A stretch of 64,000 nucleotides of DNA from JAAGZL01 sp050291725 (lineage in GTDB: Bacteria > Pseudomonadota > Gammaproteobacteria > Chromatiales > Chromatiaceae), in contig JBNKKH010000005.1 in NCBI GenBank assembly GCA_050291725.1, forward strand, positions 1 through 64,000. The letters run 5' to 3'. The notes under the pieces are model-generated. The model was not told the DNA's origin. It made no database searches and was given only the letters and a program-made list of their open reading frames with translations. How positions within the stretch are numbered: position 1 is the first letter of the stretch; every line of letters starts with the position of its first letter. Position numbers and translations under genes: made by a program. Positions 34,891-42,879 of the stretch are shown piece after piece.

Positions 34891-36267
34891 ATGAAAAAAA
34901 TAGTCATTCTGTTAACTACCCTGATTGTAGTGCTGTTCATGGTGCCTGGGATCATAGGGTTTAAGGTCCAGAGTAGGCATCAGGAGGTTATATCCAAGAT
35001 GCAGCAGGGTGGCTTAGAAGTGGTAAGTGATGACTATCAACGCGGATGGTTTGGGGCCCGTTCTGAGACTAAATTTAAACTGGCCACGCCTTCAGACGCA
35101 AAAGAGGACTCTATCGAATTCACTATGTTAAACGATATTGTTCACGGACCGCTCTCTCCTGATGGGGGATTAGCGCTAGCAACCATCGGTACATCATTTA
35201 AGGTTGATGAGGAAGCGCTTTTTCCGGGGGAAGAGAATAAGGTCATGCAGACCAATATCGGACTGGATGGCAGCGGAAAAACGCTGATTGCTGTTCCTGC
35301 CTTGAAGCTTGCCGACAAGCCGGGCCGGCCCGAGATACAGTTCAGTGGCGCTGATGGAAAGGTCTTATTTGATACTGGTTTCACTCAATTTGAGCTTGAC
35401 CTTAAAATGCCGCAGCTATGGGTCGGCGGAGAAAAGGGGGAGAGCTTTAAAGTAACTGGGGCAGAGCTGAGATCAACTTCTAAGGCGGGGCTGTTTAGCC
35501 TGTTCCTGGGTAACGGGGAGTTCCTGGTCAAGCAGATAGAGTTTAATAATCCGAACAATGACGTTGCGCTTAAAATTGATGCGATCGATATTTCAAGCAA
35601 TACCAGCGAGAGTGATGGCAAGTTGACCGCGGCTATTAATTACGCTGTTGAAGCAGTAACAGTTAACAGTACTGTTTATGGTCCTGCTCAGTTTGAAATA
35701 GAGTTTGGCAATATCTCAGCGCAAGTGGTATCCAAGTTGCAAAAGGAGATGCAGGAGATGCAGTCGCTGAATTTGACCAATGAGCAAGAGAGCATGGCAG
35801 TGCTTAATCTGTTGATGGGGGCTGGACCAGACCTGTTGCAAGCCAACCCTACGTTGGCGATTAAGCGTCTGTTTGTTAAAACCCCAGATGGAGATATTGA
35901 TGGAAATCTATCTATAGCTGCTAAAGGGTTGCAGTGGAAAGATATTGGAAATTTTCAATCTGTTCTGCAAAAGCTGGAAGCGGATGCCGCTATTACTATG
36001 CCAGAGAAGATATATAGGACAGCAATGGAGATGCAGGCAAGAGTTGGCATGATGCGACAGATTGAACAGCGTAAAAAGCTGGGCCACGAGATAACAGTAC
36101 CGTCTCAGGAAGAGATTGATCAACTAAGTAAACAGATGTCTGGACAGCAGCTGGAACTTCTGCTGCAGCAAGGGTTGGTGACACGTGAAGGGACTAACAT
36201 TTCCAGCCAAGCCAAGTTGAGTGATGGATTACTTAGTGTGAATGGTAAGACGATTCCACTGCAGTAG
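34891..36267 (+). CDS. DUF945 (YdgA-like) family protein
   Basis: The 458-residue protein has an N-terminal membrane anchor or uncleaved signal (KKIVILLTTLIVVLFMVPGIIGF) and a beta-rich periplasmic body. ISKMQQGGLEVVSDDYQRGW followed by FGARSETKFKL is the typical YdgA start, and the C-terminus (LVTREGTNISSQAKLSDGLL) is also characteristic. Members are conserved in gammaproteobacteria, possibly involved in envelope homeostasis; a defined activity is not known. TTGGAG lies five bases before the ATG. Confidence 0.88.
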   Translation: MKKIVILLTTLIVVLFMVPGIIGFKVQSRHQEVISKMQQGGLEVVSDDYQRGWFGARSETKFKLATPSDAKEDSIEFTMLNDIVHGPLSPDGGLALATIGTSFKVDEEALFPGEENKVMQTNIGLDGSGKTLIAVPALKLADKPGRPEIQFSGADGKVLFDTGFTQFELDLKMPQLWVGGEKGESFKVTGAELRSTSKAGLFSLFLGNGEFLVKQIEFNNPNNDVALKIDAIDISSNTSESDGKLTAAINYAVEAVTVNSTVYGPAQFEIEFGNISAQVVSKLQKEMQEMQSLNLTNEQESMAVLNLLMGAGPDLLQANPTLAIKRLFVKTPDGDIDGNLSIAAKGLQWKDIGNFQSVLQKLEADAAITMPEKIYRTAMEMQARVGMMRQIEQRKKLGHEITVPSQEEIDQLSKQMSGQQLELLLQQGLVTREGTNISSQAKLSDGLLSVNGKTIPLQ

Positions 36268-36345
36268 GTTCTTTCTAAGAAACCTGCTGGTTTACTCCAG
36301 CATTTTGTAAATATCCGCAGCAACTGCGGCTTAGTTCCCTGCGTT

Positions 36346-36394
36346 AAGAGTGCCTTAAGAAACGACCATTATCATGGTCTTTTCTGGCACTCTT
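36346..36394. promoter_or_regulatory. long hairpin in the leader of the YejM-like gene
   Basis: AAGAGTGCC (36346-36354) pairs exactly with GGCACTCTT (36386-36394). Inside, AGAAA-C-GACCA pairs with TGGTC-TTTTCT, giving a nearly continuous stem of about 20 pairs. It ends 14 bases before the ATG at 36409 and no T run follows, so it is not an ordinary terminator. It may control translation or RNA stability. A smaller hairpin (CCGCAG/CTGCGG) lies near 36315. Confidence 0.5.
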
Positions 36395-36408
36395 CTTGGG
36401 ATCTATAT

Positions 36409-38268
36409 ATGGGTATCGCGTCAACCATCCGCCTCTATCTTATCAGTCAATATCTGTTGCTAGTCACCCTACTCAGCGGTTACGTAACATATGTTAAGGA
36501 TGATACGCCGGCTACGTGGCTGTACCTTATGAATGAGCTCTTGGCGTACCCGTTCTTCTATCTACTACCAACGCTGGCAGTGTTATGGCTGCTGAAGAGG
36601 CTGCCGCTAGCTGGAATGCCGCGCTTGTTGTTGGCAGTGAGCTACCTGTTGACATCTGTGACCATACTGCTGATCTACGCAGATCACGCTTTGTACGAAC
36701 TGTATGAGTACCATTTCGATGCATTTGTCTGGAATCTGATCAGCACGCCGGATGGTATTGCCTCTCTGGGGGCTACCCAGAACACCCAGCTCAGCTATGG
36801 GCTAGCGGTCGGAGCAATTCTATTGCTCAATGCTGCCCTGCTGTTTGCTAGTCATCGATTGGCTATGCCGAGATCTCGTTTGGCGCTCTCCGGTAAAAAA
36901 TTTTCCAGGTTGTCATGGGCGGTGTTTGCGTTGCTGATTACCAGCGAGGTGGCCTATGCCTACAGCCATGCCAGTGGGCAGGAGGCGATTATGCAGGCAG
37001 CGTCCGTGGTGCCGTTCCATATGCAGACTACCTCCGACTCTACGTTTCGCAGATTTGGTGTTAAACCTCCGCCGAAGGAAAAGATTAGGGTTGCGAACGG
37101 CAAGTTGCATTACCCGCTGGCCAAAATTGAATATCAGCGCCCCAATAAACCGCTGAATATCATCTGGCTCGTCTCCGAGTCGTTGCGCTGGGATATGCTG
37201 GACCCGGAGATTATGCACAATCTAGATGAATTCAGTAGGGATGCTACAAAGTTTAGGCGTCATTACAGCGGTGGTAACCGCACCCGTATGGGTATGCTAA
37301 GCATGTTTTATGGGCTATACGCCCCATACTGGTATGCGTTTCAAGAGCAGCGTGTAGGGCCGGTGTTAATGGATGTCTTGCGGGATCAGGGGTACCAATT
37401 TACCGTGCACACCAGCCAGAGCTTTTCCTATCCTGAGCTGCGCGATACGGTGTTTGCCAATGTGCCGCCAGAGGATCTGCGCGAGATCAAGGACGGTGCT
37501 CCTCCCTGGAAACGTGATGAGCAGAATATCACCGAAATTATGCAGTTTCTTGATGGACGTGATCGCAATCGCCCATTCTTCGGGTTTATGTTCTTCGAGG
37601 CCACCCATGCGCCCTATAATTTCTCGAGTGCTGACGAGATACGCAAACCTTTCCTGCAGGATATGAACTACGCTAAGCTCAGTAGCCTAAAAAATCCTGA
37701 ATTGATCAAGAATCGCTATATCAACGCGGCCCACTCCGTAGACCGGCAGTTGGGGCGTCTGTTCGACTACCTGCGCCAAAACGACCTGCTGGATAACACC
37801 ATCGTGTTGGTTACTGGCGATCACGGCGAGGAGTTCATGGAGAATGGGAACTGGGGGCATGGCCATAACTCCAAGTTTCCGGAGCAGCAGATCCATGTTC
37901 CAATGGTACTGCACATTCCTGGGGTAGCGCCTGGGATAGTGGATAACTACACCAGCCATCTCGATATCCCAGCTACTCTGATGCCGCTGCTCGGGGTTAG
38001 CTCCAAGCCCGATATCTACACTCTGGGTGGCGATCTTTACAACCATCCTTCAGCCGAATCTGTCGTTGGGAACTACAACTACGCGGGCATTATCAGTCCG
38101 CAGCAAAAAATCGTGTTCCCTTTTCGCCGAGAGACTTATTTTCACTATTCGGTGTTCGATAATAGGGATCAAGAAGTGTCGAGAGCACAGCGCCAAAACA
38201 TAGTAGAACAGTCTGCGGAGCAGATCGCAGCGTTCAATGAAGCCTGTTCGCGCTTTTTAGTGCGCTAG
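36409..38268 (+). CDS. YejM/PbgA-like inner-membrane sulfatase-fold protein
   Basis: Five hydrophobic segments in the first 190 residues (DUF3413-like region) precede a periplasmic alkaline-phosphatase/sulfatase domain. The fold marks are IIWLVSESLRWDMLDPEIM, SGGNRTRMGMLSMFYG with the Thr nucleophile position, and VLVTGDHGEEFMENGNWGHG. HYEFHFDAFVW-like wording before the domain (YELYEYHFDAFVWNLISTPD) is typical of YejM. YejM/LapC senses periplasmic LPS and controls FtsH-dependent LpxC turnover in enterics. The catalytic residues are largely kept here, so enzymatic transfer activity is also possible. A long hairpin precedes the start. Confidence 0.85.
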   Translation: MGIASTIRLYLISQYLLLVTLLSGYVTYVKDDTPATWLYLMNELLAYPFFYLLPTLAVLWLLKRLPLAGMPRLLLAVSYLLTSVTILLIYADHALYELYEYHFDAFVWNLISTPDGIASLGATQNTQLSYGLAVGAILLLNAALLFASHRLAMPRSRLALSGKKFSRLSWAVFALLITSEVAYAYSHASGQEAIMQAASVVPFHMQTTSDSTFRRFGVKPPPKEKIRVANGKLHYPLAKIEYQRPNKPLNIIWLVSESLRWDMLDPEIMHNLDEFSRDATKFRRHYSGGNRTRMGMLSMFYGLYAPYWYAFQEQRVGPVLMDVLRDQGYQFTVHTSQSFSYPELRDTVFANVPPEDLREIKDGAPPWKRDEQNITEIMQFLDGRDRNRPFFGFMFFEATHAPYNFSSADEIRKPFLQDMNYAKLSSLKNPELIKNRYINAAHSVDRQLGRLFDYLRQNDLLDNTIVLVTGDHGEEFMENGNWGHGHNSKFPEQQIHVPMVLHIPGVAPGIVDNYTSHLDIPATLMPLLGVSSKPDIYTLGGDLYNHPSAESVVGNYNYAGIISPQQKIVFPFRRETYFHYSVFDNRDQEVSRAQRQNIVEQSAEQIAAFNEACSRFLVR

Positions 38269-38284
38269 GATTTTTGGGTTAGCA

Positions 38285-39436
38285 TTAATCCATTTTTATC
38301 CTTAGCTTGCCGTCTTCCAGTATTGGTTTGGCGCTGCCCTCAAGCACTTGGATTAGGATATCTCCCACCAACGCCTTGCGCCATCCGTGCATAAGTTCCG
38401 AATCTCTGTTTCCTGTTGCCAGTAGTTCCAGATCCTTACGGCTGGCCAGGGCGCTTGGAGTTATCTCTTCCTGTTCTGCAATTAGGCGCAGGCAGCACTG
38501 CAGTAGATCGGTTATGGCCTCCTGGTTGGGAGTTAGTGCAGCAGCTCTTTTTTTAGCCTGAGGCCATTTATCTTTTGGAACTGTAGTAGCCTCAGCAATA
38601 AGTTTTAATAGAGCAGCGCCATTACGTTTTATGCTCCCAGGCTCTAAGCCCCGGATCTGCTCCAGTGAGTTTGTATCTTTGGGTTGGCGTCGTGCCAAAT
38701 CAATTAATATCTCATCTTTTAGAATCCAACGCCTGGGTCGGTCTGCTCGTTCTGCCTGCTGTTCCCGCCAGGCGGCAATCCTTTGGAGAACAGCAAGCTG
38801 AATCCCTTTCAGGCGCTGGTTGCCCTTAATGCGCTGCCACATAGCATCTGGATCAATGGTGTATGTTGCAGGGCTGGCTAGTTCAGCAAAATCTTCTTGT
38901 AGCCAGGGTTCACGCCCTAGTGATTTAAGTTTTGCGCTGATCTCTAGGTAAACATCTCCCAGGTAGATGACATCATCCAGGGCGTAGCGGAGCTGTTCTT
39001 GGTTTAGTGGGCGTTGTGACCAGTCGGTGCGGGAGTGTCCCTTATCCAGTTGGCGACCTGTTATTTTTTGCACCAGATTAGCGTAGCCAATCTGCTCACC
39101 CAGCCCCAGCAGGGTTGCAGCCAGTTGGGTGTCAAATAGGGGCTGTGGTAGCTTTTTCCATAGAAGGTAGAATATCTCCAGATCCTGGCGCCCAGCATGA
39201 AATATCTTTACTGTTGAGTTGTCGTAGATGACATCCACCAGTTCACTTAGATCATCAATAGCCAACGGGTCTACGCTAGCGGCTACTGTACCGTTGCTTA
39301 TTTGTAGCAGACAAAATTTAGGATAATAGCTTTTGTCACGAATGAACTCAGTATCCAGGGCTAGCCATTCGCTGCCTCTTAGTTGATCGCACAGTTCTGC
39401 TAATTGCTGTTTTGTTTTGATGTGTAGCTCTTGCAT
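38285..39436 (-). CDS. rnd: ribonuclease D
   Basis: RNase D is a 3'-5' exoribonuclease that trims tRNA precursors. The DEDD motifs are ALDTEFIRDKSYYPKFCLLQ (Asp, Glu), KIFHAGRQDLEIFYLLW (Asp) and YALDDVIYL with the Tyr/Asp pair. Two HRDC domains follow: WRIKG-type and EQQAERADRPRRWILKDE with PKDTNSLEQIRGLEPGSIKR. I start at the ATG at 39436 (MQELHIKTKQQL, 383 residues), with AAGGAC five bases upstream; the reading frame upstream lacks such support. It is convergent with the YejM-like gene. Confidence 0.95.
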   Translation of the reverse strand: MQELHIKTKQQLAELCDQLRGSEWLALDTEFIRDKSYYPKFCLLQISNGTVAASVDPLAIDDLSELVDVIYDNSTVKIFHAGRQDLEIFYLLWKKLPQPLFDTQLAATLLGLGEQIGYANLVQKITGRQLDKGHSRTDWSQRPLNQEQLRYALDDVIYLGDVYLEISAKLKSLGREPWLQEDFAELASPATYTIDPDAMWQRIKGNQRLKGIQLAVLQRIAAWREQQAERADRPRRWILKDEILIDLARRQPKDTNSLEQIRGLEPGSIKRNGAALLKLIAEATTVPKDKWPQAKKRAAALTPNQEAITDLLQCCLRLIAEQEEITPSALASRKDLELLATGNRDSELMHGWRKALVGDILIQVLEGSAKPILEDGKLRIKMD

Positions 39437-39519
39437 GAAAAGTCCTTGGTAGATGGTGATGCAAAGGATACCATTGGTTGGAATATATTGTTGCACATGA
39501 ATTTTACTGGACTAAGATT

Positions 39520-40041
39520 GTGAATCTGCTGCTTAAACTTTTTGTCGATATTTGTCTGTTGCGGGCTAAGCCCCAGGATGTACCAGCATCCAGTACCTTA
39601 CTTATCCTGACAGTTGTCCTGGCTTTTTTCAGCGGTATGGTGTCTATATCTAGTACAGTGCATGGGTCAACGCAGGCCGTAATTATCTCATTGATGGATG
39701 TTGCTATCACACTCATCCTGCTATCACTTTTTCTCAACCTAATGAATCTATCCTCCAGACTGTTGCAATCAGCAACGGCTATGTTTGGCAGTGGGACAAT
39801 TATTAATTTAGTTTCTCTGCCGGTGATGGGATTGATGAATAGCGGTCCGGATAATCCGGGATATCAGCTTTTGGGTGCACTGTTCTATTTTGCTCTGTTG
39901 ATATGGAGCTTGGTGGTGATGGCGCATATTGTACGGCATAGTTTCAACTTGAATCTAACAGGCGGCATATTGATAGCAATTGGCTATTTTCTGTTAATCA
40001 AAACATTGATTCAGACATTTATGCCTGCGGGTCAAATATAA
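39520..40041 (+). CDS. multi-span membrane protein of unknown function (about 173 aa)
   Basis: Four to five hydrophobic segments are seen: SSTLLILTVVLAFFSGMVSI, QAVIISLMDVAITLILLSLF, QLLGALFYFALLIWSLVVM and GILIAIGYFLLIKTLIQ. No catalytic motif is visible. It resembles Yip1-like membrane proteins in size and topology only. I propose the GTG at 39520 as start; a TTG at 39478 in frame would add 14 residues, and neither has a clear ribosome binding site. Its stop codon is directly followed by the mpl ATG, so the two are coupled. Confidence 0.65.
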   Translation: MNLLLKLFVDICLLRAKPQDVPASSTLLILTVVLAFFSGMVSISSTVHGSTQAVIISLMDVAITLILLSLFLNLMNLSSRLLQSATAMFGSGTIINLVSLPVMGLMNSGPDNPGYQLLGALFYFALLIWSLVVMAHIVRHSFNLNLTGGILIAIGYFLLIKTLIQTFMPAGQI

Positions 40042-41415
40042 ATGCATATTCATATACTGGGCATCTGTGGAACTTTTATGGGAGGGCTGGCCTTGCTGGC
40101 CCGTTCTCTCGGTCATGAGGTGAGCGGCTCTGATGCCGGTGTCTATCCTCCTATGAGTACCCAACTGGAAGAGGCGGGTATTAAATTGATGGAGGGCTAT
40201 GAGCCTGAGCATCTACAGCCAGCGCCGGATTGTGTAGTGGTGGGCAATGCCATGTCACGAGGTAATCCGGCAGTGGAGTATATGCTGGAACAGGGTTTGC
40301 GCTATACCTCCGGCCCCCAGTGGTTAGCAGAACATGTACTGCATGGTCGTTGGGTATTGGCAGTTGCAGGGACCCATGGTAAAACCAGCACAGCTAGCCT
40401 TCTGGCCTGGATATTGGAAGATGCCGGTATGGATCCAGGATTTCTCATCGGTGGCGTTCCCAGAAATTTTGGCATCTCAGCCCGTCTAGGCGGCACGCCA
40501 TTTTTTGTGGTAGAGGCGGATGAGTATGATACTGCTTTCTTTGATAAGCGCTCCAAGTTTGTCCATTACCACCCCCGCACCTTGATTCTTAATAACCTGG
40601 AGTTTGATCACGCTGATATCTTTGATGACCTGGCCATGATCCAGCGCCAGTTCCATCATCTGGTGCGTACCGTTCCTGGCAACGGTCTGATTATCGCTCC
40701 AGAACAAGATCTGGCAATCAATCAGGTGTTGGATATGGGATGCTGGACCCCGTTGGAGCGGTTCTCTGCTCATGGCGATACCCAGTGGCATAGCGTGAAC
40801 TCAAATCCAGAAAATAGTCAGTTTGATATTCACCTAGGTTCGGAAAAGTTTGGTAGCGTGGATTGGGAGCTGCATGGTCAGCACAATCTGAACAATGCCC
40901 TGGCAGCAGTTGCCGCAGCGCGTCATGCTGGCGTGCCTCCTGCAATAGCTATAGAAGCCTTGGCCAGTTTCAAAAATGTAAAGCGCCGCATGGAACTGCG
41001 GGGGCAGGTTGCTGGAATTACAGTCTATGACGATTTTGCCCATCATCCCACTGCCATTGCCACCACTCTGGATGGCCTGCGCGCACGGGTGGGTGGTGAG
41101 CGTATAATTGCTGTACTGGAGCCGCGCTCTAATACTATGCGTATGGGGATGCATGCCGATCAGCTAGCAAGTTCACTTCAGGTGGCTGACATGGTGAAGG
41201 TGTATGCTCCAAGTGAACTGGAGTGGGATGCGGCTTCTGTATTGGCTGGGCTTGGTCCAAAGGCCAGCATATACCAATCTGTTGCAGCCATTGTCTCTAG
41301 CCTGGCAGATGAAGCCAAGGGCGGCGATCAGGTGTTGATCATGAGCAACGGCGGCTTCGGTAATATTCATCAGCGGCTGTTAGATACTCTTAAGCAAAAA
41401 TATGGGCTAGAGTAG
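40042..41415 (+). CDS. mpl: UDP-N-acetylmuramate:L-alanyl-gamma-D-glutamyl-meso-diaminopimelate ligase Mpl
   Basis: Mpl recycles murein tripeptide by joining it to UDP-MurNAc, using ATP. The Mur ligase layout is complete: HILGICGTFMGGLALLARSL (UDP-binding N-domain), VAGTHGKTSTASLLAWILED (P-loop), VVEADEYDTAFFDKRSKFVH typical of Mpl, NNLEFDHADIFDD, HNLNNALAAVAAARHAGV, and VYDDFAHHPTAIATTLDGLR. Its length is 457. It follows a membrane-protein gene without gap and precedes ubiX by five bases. The recycling enzyme AnmK, encoded at the right edge, acts in the same general pathway. Confidence 0.97.
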   Translation: MHIHILGICGTFMGGLALLARSLGHEVSGSDAGVYPPMSTQLEEAGIKLMEGYEPEHLQPAPDCVVVGNAMSRGNPAVEYMLEQGLRYTSGPQWLAEHVLHGRWVLAVAGTHGKTSTASLLAWILEDAGMDPGFLIGGVPRNFGISARLGGTPFFVVEADEYDTAFFDKRSKFVHYHPRTLILNNLEFDHADIFDDLAMIQRQFHHLVRTVPGNGLIIAPEQDLAINQVLDMGCWTPLERFSAHGDTQWHSVNSNPENSQFDIHLGSEKFGSVDWELHGQHNLNNALAAVAAARHAGVPPAIAIEALASFKNVKRRMELRGQVAGITVYDDFAHHPTAIATTLDGLRARVGGERIIAVLEPRSNTMRMGMHADQLASSLQVADMVKVYAPSELEWDAASVLAGLGPKASIYQSVAAIVSSLADEAKGGDQVLIMSNGGFGNIHQRLLDTLKQKYGLE

Positions 41416-41420
41416 AAGTT

Positions 41421-42029
41421 ATGAGTGATCCAAACCAACCAGTTGCACTAGCTATCACCGGAGCCTCCGGCAGCGCCTATGGTCTGCGGCTACTAGAGCT
41501 GCTGATTCAGAAAGGGCGCAGGGTTTATCTGATGATCTCAAAGGCGGGTGAGATGGTAATCCCTATGGAGACTGGTCTGGAGTTGCCTGCTGAAGTTTCA
41601 CAGGCAGAGGCCATACTGGCGGAGAGGTACGGTGCTAAGGAAGGGCAGCTGTGCCTGTTCGGGCGCGAGGAGTGGACAGCACCGGTAGCTAGTGGTTCCA
41701 ATCCCCCTGCCGCTATGGTGGTGTGCCCGTGTACTGCTGGTACTCTATCTGCTATTGCCTGCGGCGCCAGTAATAATCTGATCGAGCGAGCAGCAGATGT
41801 AATGCTTAAAGAGCAGCGCAAGCTGATTCTGGTTGTGAGAGAAACTCCGTTCTCAGCAATACATCTGGAGAATATGCTCAAGCTGGCCCGTCTGGGGGTA
41901 GTGACCATGCCGGCTAGTCCTGGCTTCTATAACCGACCTCAGACCATCGATGAAATAGTGGACTTCATGGTGGGGCGGGTGCTGGATCATCTCGGGATTG
42001 AGCATGATCTGGTTAAGCCCTGGGGTTAG
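41421..42029 (+). CDS. ubiX: flavin prenyltransferase UbiX
   Basis: UbiX makes prenylated FMN, the cofactor for the decarboxylase UbiD in ubiquinone synthesis. ALAITGASGSAYGLRLLELL binds FMN, and VVCPCTAGTLSAIACGASNN is characteristic. RKLILVVRETPFSAIHLENM and TMPASPGFYNRPQTIDEIVD complete the pattern. The length of 202 is typical. It sits five bases after mpl, an association common in gammaproteobacteria. No ubiD is in the window. Confidence 0.97.
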   Translation: MSDPNQPVALAITGASGSAYGLRLLELLIQKGRRVYLMISKAGEMVIPMETGLELPAEVSQAEAILAERYGAKEGQLCLFGREEWTAPVASGSNPPAAMVVCPCTAGTLSAIACGASNNLIERAADVMLKEQRKLILVVRETPFSAIHLENMLKLARLGVVTMPASPGFYNRPQTIDEIVDFMVGRVLDHLGIEHDLVKPWG

Positions 42030-42215
42030 CTCGCTTAAACACCATTCTTACACTGTTTATCTGATCAGATATAAAAAACTACGATCATCTTAGCCCTTAC
42101 TTACCACTATTTCTGTTTCGTTGCGCTTGTCTTGTGTAATTTATATGTAGTAGAATCGCGCGCTTGGGCGTTATTTTATTATGTTTTATGTGGATGTATT
42201 ACAAGGATATATATT

Positions 42216-42755
42216 ATGAAAAGTACTTCGTTTATTGGGATTCTATTACTTCTGCTGTCTTTCAATACAAATGCTGCCACTTTGGACTTCTCGGCATTTG
42301 GATCTTATGGTCAAGGTACTACTCAAATAACTTTACCCGAGGCGGTAGTTACCAGTTTTGGGACTGATATTTTTATTTACGAAGATAAATCCAGGGTGTG
42401 TGCCATAGGTGGTGGCAGTTGCGCAGCTGATCTGGAAATTGACTTTGTACAAACCGTATCTGATTTGTCTTTCATAGTTCACGGATATGGCCCTGGTGAC
42501 AGCGTTCTGGCTACTATCTATGATGAGCTTGATAATGTTCTTGCTAGCGTAACAATAACCACTCAAACCTTCATAGATTTTGGTGGTTATACAGGTATTT
42601 CAAGAATATATTTTGATGACTCATCATCTGCTGCTGGCCTTGCTTTCGGTGAAATTACTTTTCAGGCTGTACCTATCCCTGCTGCTGCATGGCTTTTCGG
42701 TTCCGGTCTGCTTGCTTTAGGTGGGATGTCGCGTCGCAAAAAGGTTGTGGCCTAA
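42216..42755 (+). CDS. exported protein with VPLPA/PEP-CTERM-type sorting tail (179 aa)
   Basis: A signal peptide (MKSTSFIGILLLLLSFNTNA) is followed by a small beta-rich domain. The C-terminal tail is VPIPAAAWLFGSGLLALGGM with a final SRRKK, the motif-helix-basic pattern recognised by exosortase-type enzymes. I start at the ATG at 42216, preceded by AAGGA nine bases upstream; the frame extends further up without support. It is expected to be exported and processed at the membrane. A second protein with the same tail type is at 47875. No exosortase gene is in the window. A strong terminator follows. Confidence 0.82.
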   Translation: MKSTSFIGILLLLLSFNTNAATLDFSAFGSYGQGTTQITLPEAVVTSFGTDIFIYEDKSRVCAIGGGSCAADLEIDFVQTVSDLSFIVHGYGPGDSVLATIYDELDNVLASVTITTQTFIDFGGYTGISRIYFDDSSSAAGLAFGEITFQAVPIPAAAWLFGSGLLALGGMSRRKKVVA

Positions 42756-42778
42756 CCCTGTGGCAAATACGATTGCAC

Positions 42779-42814
42779 AAACAAAGCCCGCAGTTTATGC
42801 GGGCTTTGTTTTGG
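42779..42814. terminator. strong terminator, probably bidirectional
   Basis: ACAAAGCCCGCA (42781-42792) pairs with TGCGGGCTTTGT (42798-42809) around a 5-base loop, followed by TTTTGGTTT on the plus strand. It lies just past the VPLPA-tailed gene and in front of the end of the convergent DedA-fusion gene. Confidence 0.85.
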
Positions 42815-42879
42815 TTTGGTGAAAGCCGTTGTTAACTCCGACTGCGCAACGCATGATCTTGTTAGGCCCCCCCCACGGG

